The notes under the pieces: generated by a model
What the model was told of the DNA's origin: nothing
Database searches by the model: none
Seen by the model: only the letters and a program-made list of their open reading frames with translations
Shown here: in pieces, positions 20,271 through 28,470 of the stretch
Layout of the letters: every line of letters starts with the position of its first letter
Position numbering within the stretch: the stretch's first letter is position 1
Program-made: the position numbers and the translations under genes
NCBI GenBank assembly: GCA_020633295.1
Contig: JACKDW010000005.1
Coordinates: forward strand, 650,178-714,177
DNA length: 64,000 nt
Source of the DNA: Myxococcales bacterium
Lineage (GTDB): Bacteria > Myxococcota_A > Polyangia > Nannocystales > Nannocystaceae
Reading direction: 5' to 3'

Positions 20271-20828
20271 CTACGACCCGCCGGCGTCGAGGTGCTGACG
20301 CGCGAAGTAGAGCCCCGCGTAGACCTTCACGTCGATGTGGACGCCCGCGCCCGCGCGCGCCCGCAGCCACCCGTCGACCTCCGACAGCGCGATCTCGTGG
20401 ACCGTGATGTCCTCGTGCTCGACGCCGCCGCCCGGCCCCACGCGCCGCAGCCCCGTCGCCAGAAACAGCGCGAGGCACTCGCTCGACAGCCCCGGCGAGC
20501 TCGGCCCGCGCGCGAGGAAGGTGACCTCCCGCGCCTCGTAGCCGGTCTCCTCGACCAGCTCGCGCCCGGCCGCCAGCGCCATGTCCTCGTCCTCCTGCCC
20601 CGGGATGTCGCCGACCAGCCCCGCCGGCAGCTCGATCACCGGCCCGCCCAGCGGCGGCCGCGTCTGCTCGATCAGGATGATCGCGCCCTCGTCGGTGATC
20701 GGGACCAACGCCGCCGCCCCGCTCGCGTTGATCCGCTCGGCCCACTCCCATCGCCCGTGGCGCACGAGCTGAATGAAGCGCCCCGCGCCCAAGACGACCG
20801 TGTCGCCGTGTCCGTCCGAGTTCTGCAT
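20271..20828 (-). CDS. Nudix hydrolase, ADP-ribose pyrophosphatase-like
   Basis: This 185-residue protein has a Nudix fold. ATG 20828 (MQNSDGHGD) is chosen because ADP-ribose-pyrophosphatase relatives begin near this point; a longer frame to 20918 adds 30 basic residues with no family match. Family segments are RHGRWEWAERI, GAAALVPITDEGAIILIEQ and VIELPAGLVGDIPGQ, then the Nudix box ending in GRELVEETGYEA. Compared with the consensus GX5EX7REUXEEXGU, the loop before REL seems two residues longer. The REXXEE core that binds magnesium is intact. Expected activity is hydrolysis of nucleoside diphosphates linked to another moiety. It converges with the histidine kinase gene. Confidence 0.88.
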   Translation of the reverse strand: MQNSDGHGDTVVLGAGRFIQLVRHGRWEWAERINASGAAALVPITDEGAIILIEQTRPPLGGPVIELPAGLVGDIPGQEDEDMALAAGRELVEETGYEAREVTFLARGPSSPGLSSECLALFLATGLRRVGPGGGVEHEDITVHEIALSEVDGWLRARAGAGVHIDVKVYAGLYFARQHLDAGGS

Positions 20829-20972
20829 AGAGCGTCGATCTTGCAGCCTCGCGCCGTGCATTACCAGCCCCGAGCCGCGCCGCGCCGCGCCCCCGAACCG
20901 GGCTACGAGCGCCCGCACGCGCGATTCGCTTTGCCACGCGATCGCGCGGACGTTACCGTGACGTCCGCGCCC

Positions 20973-22154
20973 ATGCCCTCCGCGAGCCCCTCACCGACCG
21001 CGACGGACGCCGCGACGCCCACGAGCGCGGTGACGACCGCCGCGCCGACCTCCAGCCGTCTGCTCGGGATCGACGCGCTCCGCGGGCTCGCCGTGTTCCT
21101 CATGATGGAGCAGCACATGAGCATGTGGCTCTATCACCCGCCGCCGCGCAAGACGATCCTCTCCGATCCGGTGCTCGCCGCGTTTCAAGCCGGCGGCGGC
21201 GTCGCGGCGCCGCTCTTCATCACGCTCGCGGGCCTCGGCACCTCGCTGCTGATCGACAAGCAGCTGACGCGGCGCACGGGCGGCGCGATCGACCTCCTGC
21301 TCGCGCGCCGCGGCGTCGCGCTCATGCTCTTCGGCCTCCTGCTCAACCTCCTCACGCCGAGCTGGTTCTCTCCTGGCTCATGGTTCGTGCTCCACCTCAT
21401 GGGCTTCGCCATGGCGCTCGCGCCGATCTGGCGCCGGCTGCCCAACGCCGCGCTCCTCGGCCTCGCGCTCGCCGTGCTCGCGGGCACCGTCGCGCTCCAG
21501 AGCTGGCTCGACACCCCCTTCGCGCTGTTCAACGCGCGCATGCGCGACACCAGCCTGCCCGGCGGCCCGCTGCGCCTCGCCTTCGTCGAGGGTCAATTCC
21601 CGATCTTCCCCTGGCTCTCGATGTTCCTCAGCGGCATGGTCGTCGGTCGCTGGATCGCTGCGGGTCAGCGCGCGCGCGTCCGCGCGCTCGCGGCCGTCAC
21701 CCTGACCCTCGGGGCCAGCCTCGCGCTCGCGTACTACCTCGTGTCCAAGGGCGCGCTCCCCCACTGGCTCCTGCAGGACCCGTGGGTCCGGCTGATCCGC
21801 GTCCGCGGCAGCTTCTACCCGGCGGGGCCCGCGATCATCCTGCTGCTGCACACCGTCGTCCTCATTTTGCTCGGCCTCGTGCTGCGCCTCGACGGCCGCT
21901 GGCCGCGGACCAGCGGCGCCTGGATGGTCGCGCTCGGGCGCACCTCCCTGACGCTGCTGATCCTCCACGTCATCGTGTTCCGCGAGCTCTCGCGCCTCCC
22001 GATCCTCGACCTCTGGCAGAACGTCCACAGCACCACCACGACGCTCGCCATCGTGTTCGGCTGGACCCTGGCGACGGCCTGGCTCGCGCGCCTGTGGGAG
22101 CGCGCGGGCTACCGCTTCGGCGCCGAGTGGTTGCTGCGCAAGGCCGGCGGCTAA
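20973..22154 (+). CDS. HGSNAT/DUF1624-type multi-pass membrane acyltransferase-like protein
   Basis: This 393-residue membrane protein has about 9-10 helices. It starts at ATG 20973 (an upstream in-frame GTG at 20958 is possible). After a Ser/Thr/Ala-rich tail of ~28 residues it shows RLLGIDALRGLAVFLMM, followed by a His-containing segment (EQHMSMWLYHP). This pattern is typical of the heparan-alpha-glucosaminide N-acetyltransferase catalytic (DUF1624) and YeiB-like DUF418 families, where helix 1 carries a conserved DxxRG motif. Further hydrophobic segments include FITLAGLGTSLLIDKQ and FPWLSMFLSGMVVGRW. In the family the His in the loop after helix 1-2 accepts acetyl groups. Substrate here is unknown. 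Confidence 0.78.
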   Translation: MPSASPSPTATDAATPTSAVTTAAPTSSRLLGIDALRGLAVFLMMEQHMSMWLYHPPPRKTILSDPVLAAFQAGGGVAAPLFITLAGLGTSLLIDKQLTRRTGGAIDLLLARRGVALMLFGLLLNLLTPSWFSPGSWFVLHLMGFAMALAPIWRRLPNAALLGLALAVLAGTVALQSWLDTPFALFNARMRDTSLPGGPLRLAFVEGQFPIFPWLSMFLSGMVVGRWIAAGQRARVRALAAVTLTLGASLALAYYLVSKGALPHWLLQDPWVRLIRVRGSFYPAGPAIILLLHTVVLILLGLVLRLDGRWPRTSGAWMVALGRTSLTLLILHVIVFRELSRLPILDLWQNVHSTTTTLAIVFGWTLATAWLARLWERAGYRFGAEWLLRKAGG

Positions 22155-22238
22155 GCTGCCGTGGCGACCGCTGGCGTCAGGCAACGACCCATTTGCCCGC
22201 GCGTGGAAGACCTTCCGACAGCGCGCGCACCTCGACGG

Positions 22239-22267
22239 CCTGCGATACGCGGGCTGCGGGCCGCTGC
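22239..22267 (-). repeat. Inverted copy of the 22.4-22.6 kb repeat core
   Basis: The 25 bases at 22241-22265 are the reverse complement of the core at 22441-22465, with one mismatch, and match the second copy at 22519-22543 with two. The similarity continues weakly into the flanks (a TCGA-GG segment on one side and TGC on the other). It lies about 85 bases after the stop of the membrane protein gene. Confidence 0.75.
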
Positions 22268-22410
22268 TTAACGCCGGGCCCTTCCGCCCTCCGGGCGGCG
22301 AGCGTCTGGGCGGATGAAGCGGACGAGCGCCGTGACGCTCGCCGTCCTCAGGCGGCCCCTCCCCGGCTCGCGCGCGGCCCTTGAGCTTCGACGCTTCGTT
22401 CCGAGATTAC

Positions 22411-22568
22411 GCCTTCGAGGAGGGACCCCTGGGATTCACCAGCGGCCCGCTGCCCGCGTATCGCAGGCCTTCGAACCTACGCGCGCTGAGGCCTTCGAGG
22501 AGGGATCCGGCGATACGCAGCGGCCCGTTGCCCGCGTATCGCAGACCCTCGAACCTACGCGCGCGTAG
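22411..22568 (+). repeat. Two tandem ~79-bp repeat units, unclassified
   Basis: Two direct copies lie at about 22411-22490 and 22491-22568. Both begin GCCTTCGAGGAGGGA, contain the core AGCGGCCCG-TGCCCGCGTATCGCA, and end TCGAACCTACGCGCGC. Identity is highest in the core and the right end. Together with the inverted copy at 22239-22267 they occupy the 416-base gap between two convergent genes (22155-22571). No credible coding region is present there. I do not recognise the family; a dispersed intergenic repeat is the simplest reading. Confidence 0.8.
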
Positions 22569-22571
22569 TGG

Positions 22572-24341
22572 CTACCGACGACGACGACCGCGCAGCCCGA
22601 TCAGCATGATCACGCCGCACGCCAGCAGCCCCTGGGCGCCGCGCGAGATCGGCCGCACCGCGCAGGCGCCTCGCCCGTCGTCGTAGTCGAAGCGCTCGTT
22701 CGACTCCTCGAGCTTCTCCGAGATCACCGCCCGGAAGTCCTGCTCCACCTGCGGCGCCCCCGACATCGGCACGCTCTGCACCGCGTCGACCCAGGGCATC
22801 TCGTCGGGCAGCTCGGGCCACGTGCCGTCCTCGTTCAGCAGGATCTCGTCGCCGTTCGGCAGCACCACCCGCGTCGACCCGCGGCACGGCAGGAACGCCG
22901 TCGCCTGGTTCGTGTTCGACACCTCCGGCAGGTCGCCGTTGAGGTGGAAGATCGGGTCCTCGATCATCTCGTGCGGCGAGATGTGCGTGAACATCCGCGT
23001 CAGGTACGGCCAACGCTTCAGCAGATCCTCGGCGTTCTTGCCCGGCGCCGCGATGCGCTGCTGGATCTCGTCGGAGAACGCCGCGCCGTCCCACGCCTCG
23101 AGGTCCACGAGCGCCTCGAAGTCCGACATGTCGCTGTAGTAGTCGCCCTCGGCGACGCCCGCCGGCGTCGGCACGTACTGCCGCAGGATCGGCGCGATCA
23201 TCGGGTGATAGAAGTCGCACTGCCCGAAGTCGCACAGCACCAGCCCGGCGCCCTCGAGCGCGTCGATCACGTTGTACGAGGGCGTCAGGATCGGGTTCTC
23301 GACCCCCGCGAAGTCGAGCTGACTCCAGCGGTCGTCGTACAGCCCGCTCGACGACACCAGCGCGCTCGGCCCCGCGTACTCCGTCACGAACGCGAGCCCC
23401 TCCGTGGTGCCCTCGCCGTCCGCGGCCATCGTGACGACCTCGTCGTAGTTGTCGGCGCTGTTGACCCAGTCGATGCGCGCCGGGTTGACGAGCACGTGCT
23501 TGTAGTTCGTCGGCGCCGCGCGGCGGCCCGCCAGGAAGAACACGCGGATCGGCATGTCGTCGACCGCCGCGATCCGCGTCAGCCGCAGCGGCACGCACGG
23601 CTCGTCGCCGCTGTACTTCATCACCAGCGGCTGGATCTCGTCGACCTCGGCGCCGTTGAACAGCTTCACCGCCGCGAAGTAGTGGCCCTCGTCGAGGTAC
23701 TCCTGCACGATCGGCGGCGCGTCGTCGTCCTGGGCGTAGTCGTTGGCGATCAGCCAGTCGTACAGCTCGTTCGCGTCGCCGCTCTGCAGCACCTCGACGA
23801 AGTACGGGCCCACGATGTCGCGCGCGAGCACCTGCACGCCGCCGTCATCGTCGTCGTCGTCGCCGTAGTACCCGCCGTCCGTGCCGCCGCCCGAGTCGGT
23901 CCCGCCCGCGAACGAGTCCTCCGCCGCCGAGCAGCCGAAGCCGCCGCGATCCATCTCGGCGCAGTCGCTCTGGAAGGTCAGCGAGTAGCTCGGCACCGTG
24001 GCCGCGAGCATGTTCGTGAACAGCTGCTCCGAGCCCACCGAGAACTCCGGCACCGCGGTGACCGGGATGATCCACGAGAACTTCTCGGCGTCGCCGACAT
24101 ACTGGATCTGGATGTGCGCCTCGACCGTGTTCTCGGTCGAGTCGAGCGCGAACAGGATGTTCTCGCCGGTCTGATCGACCGGCATCGGCATCGGCGTGTT
24201 GTCGCAGAACATGCCGCCGCACGCCTCGGCCGCGCGCGGCGCCAGCGTCAGCGTCAGCGCGGCGCTCGTCGTCAGCGCGAGCGCGCGCAGCAAGAATTTG
24301 TAGGTGTCAGGAAGAACAGGTGAGTCCAGCATATACGGCAA
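22572..24341 (-). CDS. Secreted DUF2330 protein with MYXO-CTERM-like tail
   Basis: The 589-residue exported protein has a signal peptide of about 40 residues ending near APRAAEA, immediately followed by ACGGMFC, the typical start of DUF2330 domains. Next come FSWIIPV, an acidic Asp/Gly-rich insertion near residues 150-170 (seven Asp residues within DDDDDD-type runs), and ADDMPIRVFFLAGR-like conserved blocks around DDMPIRVFFLAG. The C-terminus has ACAVRPISRGAQ, a short hydrophobic segment (GLLACGVIMLIGL) and RGRRRR, which resembles a MYXO-CTERM sorting signal: a Cys, a membrane segment and an Arg cluster. The mature protein is therefore probably anchored at the cell envelope. DUF2330 function is unknown. 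The start is uncertain; ATG 24332 is an alternative. Confidence 0.86.
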   Translation of the reverse strand: MPYMLDSPVLPDTYKFLLRALALTTSAALTLTLAPRAAEACGGMFCDNTPMPMPVDQTGENILFALDSTENTVEAHIQIQYVGDAEKFSWIIPVTAVPEFSVGSEQLFTNMLAATVPSYSLTFQSDCAEMDRGGFGCSAAEDSFAGGTDSGGGTDGGYYGDDDDDDGGVQVLARDIVGPYFVEVLQSGDANELYDWLIANDYAQDDDAPPIVQEYLDEGHYFAAVKLFNGAEVDEIQPLVMKYSGDEPCVPLRLTRIAAVDDMPIRVFFLAGRRAAPTNYKHVLVNPARIDWVNSADNYDEVVTMAADGEGTTEGLAFVTEYAGPSALVSSSGLYDDRWSQLDFAGVENPILTPSYNVIDALEGAGLVLCDFGQCDFYHPMIAPILRQYVPTPAGVAEGDYYSDMSDFEALVDLEAWDGAAFSDEIQQRIAAPGKNAEDLLKRWPYLTRMFTHISPHEMIEDPIFHLNGDLPEVSNTNQATAFLPCRGSTRVVLPNGDEILLNEDGTWPELPDEMPWVDAVQSVPMSGAPQVEQDFRAVISEKLEESNERFDYDDGRGACAVRPISRGAQGLLACGVIMLIGLRGRRRR

Positions 24342-24522
24342 GCAAACGACAACTTCACGCCGAGCGCCAGCGCGAAGCTCACGCGACCCCGCGATCCGGC
24401 CGCGCGCCGCCCGTACGCCGTTCAGCCGGGCCCTCGGCGCGCGTCATACCGCGCGAGCTCGCCGCGGCGAGCTCACGCGACCCGTGCGGCGCCGGGCCGG
24501 CCGCGACGTGACGGCGCGGCGC

Positions 24523-25953
24523 TTATGGGTTCGAGGGCAGCACCGTCGCGGTGCTGTCGCCCATGTTCGCCGTGACGATGTCGTACACGCCGTCCTCGTT
24601 GAAGTCGCCGAGCGCGAGCGCCACGGGCGTGTTGCCGACCGGGAACGGCTGCGGCTCCGCGAAGCTCCCCGCGCCGTCGCCGATCATCACGCTCACCGTG
24701 CCCGCGCCGCCGTTGGCGACGATCGCGTCGAGCGCGTCGTCGCCGTCGATGTCGACGACGATCAGGTCGCGCGGGTCGATGCCGCAGTTAAACGGCAGCC
24801 CCACGCCGAAGCCGCCCAGGCCGTTGCCCTTGAACAGGTAGATCGCGCCGGCCGCCGGCGACGCGGCGATCAGGTCGACGTCGCCGTCGCCGTTGATGTC
24901 GCCCGTCGCCACCGCCGACGGGTTGTTCCCGACCGCGACGTTCGTCGGCATGCTGAACAGCCCCGCGCCGTTGCCCAGCAGCACGCTCAGGCTCCCGCTG
25001 CCGGCGTTCGCGGTGACGAAGTCGATGTTGTTGTCGCCGTCGAAGTCGTCGATCGCGATGTCGACCGGCGTGGTCCCGACCGCCACCGGCGACGGCGCCT
25101 GGAAGCCGAGGCCCGTGCCCGCCATGAAGCCGACGTTGTTGTCGACCGCGTGGGCCACGAGCAGGTCGCTGATCGTGTCCTCGTTGATGTCCGCGACGAC
25201 GATCGCCTTCGGGCCCATGCCGACCATCGTGACCATCTGCGGCGCGAACATCCCGCCGCCCGTGGCGACGAACATCGACAGGCTCGTGCTGCCCTCGTTG
25301 GCGGTGATCAGGTCGGGCACGTCGTCGTTGTTGACGTCGGTCGCGACGATCGCCGCCGGGCCCGCGCCCGCCATCGCGGTCGTCAGCCCGCCGAAGGTCA
25401 CGCCGCCCAGCGACTGCCGCATCGTCACGTTGTTCGCGGTCGCGTTCGCGGTGATCACGTCGTCCCGGTTGTCCCCGCCGATGTCGATGACGAGCACGTC
25501 CGCCGGGCCGCCGCCCATGCTCAGCGGCACCGCGTCGCCGAAGCACAGCTCCGTCGCCACCGGCTCGCCGTCGCCGCACAGCGGGAAGCCGCCGCCGTTG
25601 GTCGTCGTCCCGTCGCTCGTCGAGCCGTCGGTCGGATCTCCGGTCGTGGTCCCCGACGCGGGGACGCACACGTCCTCCACGCACTCGAGCCCCTCGTCGC
25701 AGGCGCCGAGATCGCAGGGGCAGTCGAGCGAGCCCTCGGGGCAGCCGGCCGTCGTCGGCGCGCCGGTCGTGTCCTCCTCGGTCGTGCTCTGCTCGCCCGT
25801 CGTGTCGGTGTCGGACGACGTCATCGCGGTCATCGCGGTCGTCCCGGTCCCCGTGATCGTGAAGCCAGACTCCGTCTCGGTCTCACGCTCGCCGGTTGAG
25901 CAGGCGACGCAGAGCAAGGTGCAGCAAGCGAGAATCCAAGGACAAGCGCGCAT
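24523..25953 (-). CDS. FG-GAP/VCBS-repeat lipoprotein
   Basis: This 476-residue lipoprotein has a signal peptide and lipobox LCVAC (Cys18). A Thr/Gly/Glu-rich linker reaches about residue 65, then a short Cys-rich segment with CPCDLGACDEGLECVEDVC (about 76-97) that resembles the Cys knots found in Nannocystis-type proteins. From about residue 140 there are seven or so FG-GAP/VCBS repeats, each with a calcium-binding Asp-rich loop such as DINGDGDVD, DFDGDNNID, DIDGDDALD and DFNEDGVYD. They probably fold as a beta propeller. It is likely a surface protein for adhesion or polymer binding. It has no same-strand neighbour close by. A promoter-like element abuts its start. Confidence 0.92.
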   Translation of the reverse strand: MRACPWILACCTLLCVACSTGERETETESGFTITGTGTTAMTAMTSSDTDTTGEQSTTEEDTTGAPTTAGCPEGSLDCPCDLGACDEGLECVEDVCVPASGTTTGDPTDGSTSDGTTTNGGGFPLCGDGEPVATELCFGDAVPLSMGGGPADVLVIDIGGDNRDDVITANATANNVTMRQSLGGVTFGGLTTAMAGAGPAAIVATDVNNDDVPDLITANEGSTSLSMFVATGGGMFAPQMVTMVGMGPKAIVVADINEDTISDLLVAHAVDNNVGFMAGTGLGFQAPSPVAVGTTPVDIAIDDFDGDNNIDFVTANAGSGSLSVLLGNGAGLFSMPTNVAVGNNPSAVATGDINGDGDVDLIAASPAAGAIYLFKGNGLGGFGVGLPFNCGIDPRDLIVVDIDGDDALDAIVANGGAGTVSVMIGDGAGSFAEPQPFPVGNTPVALALGDFNEDGVYDIVTANMGDSTATVLPSNP

Positions 25954-25959
25954 AACGGC

Positions 25960-25989
25960 AACGTATGATCAGGGTCGATCAGCCGTCAA
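25960..25989 (-). promoter_or_regulatory. Candidate promoter of the FG-GAP lipoprotein gene
   Basis: On the minus strand TTGACG (5 of 6 bases of the -35 consensus) is followed, 18 bases on, by TACGTT. The hexamer ends only seven bases before the ATG at 25953, so the transcript would be leaderless or nearly so. The -10 match is poor, which limits confidence. Confidence 0.3.
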
Positions 25990-26394
25990 CCACAATGCAG
26001 TGCGCCGCTGCACCCGTCACATCTACGCAACTTTGAAACAGGTTCTGAAATACATGTCCTACAGCTCACAAACGCACCCGCGCGAACGCGTGCCGCGAAC
26101 CGCCCCCGTTTCGCCCCAGTCGCCGCCACGAGCCGCGCGCGCGCGCGTGATGCATCACGTCTCGCCGCGCCCGCCAGGCGCGACGCGCTGACGCGCACCC
26201 CGGCGCACACGCGGCGCACACGCGCGCCGCGCTTCGCCGCGAAGCGGAGCGCTCCAGCGCCGCGCCGCCGAGAGCAAACCACGACGCGGCCGCGCGCCGT
26301 CACATCACGCCCCGACCCCGCCCACCGCGCGCCCCCAGCCACCGCGCGCGCCCGTGAGAGAGCGCCGGCGGCGACGCGCTATCATGCCCGCCGC
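25990..26394. other. Intergenic region with no recognised feature
   Basis: The first ~90 bases are noticeably AT-rich, then composition returns to high GC. I see no coding region, RNA gene or clear palindrome. Promoters for the divergent lipoprotein and metal transporter genes must lie in or near it. The transporter start at ATG 26395 has no strong ribosome binding site. Confidence 0.5.
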
Positions 26395-28443
26395 ATGCTC
26401 GATCTGCTCCCCCCGGCCGAACCCGCGAGCCACGGGTACAAGATCCTGGCCATCAGCATGGCGACGATCGCCCTCGGGCCGCTGCTCCACGGCGTCGCGC
26501 GTCGCGAGCAGGTCACGCTCTCGGCGCTCGACAGCTTCGTGCTCGTCGCGGTCATCGGCCTCGCGATCGTGGAGATCATCCCCGGCGCCGTCGCGCTCGC
26601 CGGCTGGCCCGCGCTGCTCGCCGCGATCGCCGGCCTCCTCGGCCCCGCGCTCGCCGAGGGCCCGCTCCGGCTCGCCTCGCGCGCCACGCACAAGGCCGTC
26701 GTCGCGCTCGCGATCGTCGGCATGATCGGTCACGCCTTCACGGACGGCATCGCCCTCGCGGGGGCCCACGTCGGCGGACACGGGCACGGCATCGAGATCG
26801 CCATCATCGCGCACCAGCTGCCCGTCGCCATGGCGGTCTGGTGGCTCGTCCGGCCCGCCGGCGCGCTGCGGGCGACGCTCGCGCTGCTCGCGATCGCGGT
26901 CGCGACCACGGCCGGCTTCGGACTCACCGGCCCGGCGATGTATGTACTAAGCGACAGCTGGAAGGGCGTGTTCCAGGGCCTCGTCGGCGGCCTCCTGCTG
27001 CACGTCGTCTCGCACCACACGCCCGGGCCCGCGCGCACCGGCGCGACCGTGTGCGGCGGCCGGCGGCCCGAGTCGCGACGCGAGCGCCTCGCCTCGCGTC
27101 TCGGCGGCCTCGCCGGCCTCGGCCTGCTCAGCATGCTGCTCACGGACGCGGTCGCCCACACGCACCACCCCGACGCCGACGCGAGCCCCAGCGCCATGAT
27201 GCTCGACAGCCTCGTCGAGCTGACCCGCGAGAGCGCCCCCGCGCTGCTGCTCGCCTTCGTGCTCGCCGGCGTCGTCGGGTCGTTCCTCCCGGCCGCCTCG
27301 GTCCGCTGGCTCAGCCGCGGGCGCGCGGGCTCGCGCGCGCTGCGGGGCATGGCCTTCGGCCTCCCGCTCCCGCTGTGCTCCTGCGGCGTCGTGCCCGTCT
27401 ACCGCAGCCTCGTGCGTCGCGGGGTCCCGGCCGCGTCGGGGCTCGCGTTCCTGATCGCCACGCCGGAGCTCGGGCTCGACGCGGTGATCCTCTCGATCCC
27501 GCTGCTGGGAACCCCCATGACGCTCGCGCGGGTCGTCGGCGCCGCCCTCGTCGCGCTCTGCGTCGGCTGGTTCGTGGGCGGACGCGCCGATCGCCAGGCG
27601 GGCGCACGCTCGCTCGACCCGGGCACCACCGCCGAGGAGCCGCGCCGAAGCGCGCGCGAGCGCCTCCGTGACGGGCTGCGCATCGGCCTCGTCGAGATGG
27701 TCGACAGCACAGGTCCGTGGATCGCCTTCGGCCTCGTCCTCGGCGCGCTGATCGCCCCGTGGGTCGACGCGAACTCGCTCACCGCGATCCCCGGGATCGC
27801 GCAGGTCGCCCTGTTCGCGCTCCTCGGCATCCCCATCTACGTCTGCGCCTCCGGGGCGACGCCGCTCGTCGCGATCCTGATCGCCAAGGGTCTCTCGCCG
27901 GGCGCCGCGCTGGCCTTCTTGCTCACGGGCCCCGCGACGAACGCGACCACCTTCGGCGTCCTCCGTCAGCTGCACGGGCGCCGGATCGCGCGCCTGTTCG
28001 CCGCCTCGATGATCGCGCTCGCGCTCGCGCTCGGCTACGCGCTCGATCTGCTCATCGCGCCCGCGCTCCCGAGCTTGCTCGGCGGCGTCGCCAGCACCGG
28101 CATTGAGGGCCACGTCCACGAGGGCCCCACGCTGCTGGCCAACCTCGCGCTGCTCGGCCTCGGCGGCCTGTTCGCCGCGTCGTTCCTGCGGCTCGGCCCG
28201 CGCGGCCTCCTCGTCCAGCTGCGCTTCGACGTCGGCGCCCACGACGGCGATCACGATCACGATCACGATCACGATCACGATCACGATCATGATCACGATC
28301 ACGATTCCTCGACCGAGAGCTGCTGCGCGTCGACGCCGACGCCCGCGCCCCACGAACACGATCATCACGATCATGACGACGACCACGACCACGGCGATCA
28401 TGACGACGACCACGACCATGGTCGCGGCTGCTGCGGCGGCTGA
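26395..28443 (+). CDS. ZIP-like domain fused to SO_0444/DUF318-type metal permease with His-rich tail
   Basis: The 682-residue protein joins two transporter-like halves. Residues 1 to ~200 have about seven helices and resemble ZIP metal transporters, with HAFTDGIALAGAH (near 112) and HQLPVAMAVW (near 140) matching the conserved His-rich helices 4 and 5. After a linker, residues ~255-590 resemble the permease family called SO_0444 Cu/Zn efflux (DUF318, related to ArsP). This half has PLPLCSCGVVPVYRSLVRRG near 325-344, IATPELGLDAVILS and LTGPATNATTF. The CSC motif is a probable metal or arsenic site. The last ~65 residues carry a run of about ten Asp-His pairs, then CC, more His/Asp and a final CCGG; these should bind Zn2+, Cu+ or Ni2+. 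I infer a metal efflux or buffering role. No regulator is adjacent. Confidence 0.85.
   Translation: MLDLLPPAEPASHGYKILAISMATIALGPLLHGVARREQVTLSALDSFVLVAVIGLAIVEIIPGAVALAGWPALLAAIAGLLGPALAEGPLRLASRATHKAVVALAIVGMIGHAFTDGIALAGAHVGGHGHGIEIAIIAHQLPVAMAVWWLVRPAGALRATLALLAIAVATTAGFGLTGPAMYVLSDSWKGVFQGLVGGLLLHVVSHHTPGPARTGATVCGGRRPESRRERLASRLGGLAGLGLLSMLLTDAVAHTHHPDADASPSAMMLDSLVELTRESAPALLLAFVLAGVVGSFLPAASVRWLSRGRAGSRALRGMAFGLPLPLCSCGVVPVYRSLVRRGVPAASGLAFLIATPELGLDAVILSIPLLGTPMTLARVVGAALVALCVGWFVGGRADRQAGARSLDPGTTAEEPRRSARERLRDGLRIGLVEMVDSTGPWIAFGLVLGALIAPWVDANSLTAIPGIAQVALFALLGIPIYVCASGATPLVAILIAKGLSPGAALAFLLTGPATNATTFGVLRQLHGRRIARLFAASMIALALALGYALDLLIAPALPSLLGGVASTGIEGHVHEGPTLLANLALLGLGGLFAASFLRLGPRGLLVQLRFDVGAHDGDHDHDHDHDHDHDHDHDHDSSTESCCASTPTPAPHEHDHHDHDDDHDHGDHDDDHDHGRGCCGG
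28249..28302 (+). repeat. (GATCAC)9 hexanucleotide tract
   Basis: Nine in-frame six-base units (eight GATCAC and one GATCAT) encode Asp-His pairs in the tail of the transporter. Copy-number change would alter the number of metal-binding histidines without a frameshift. Confidence 0.95.
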
Positions 28444-28470
28444 GCCGCGCGTGACGTCGACCGCGCGAGC

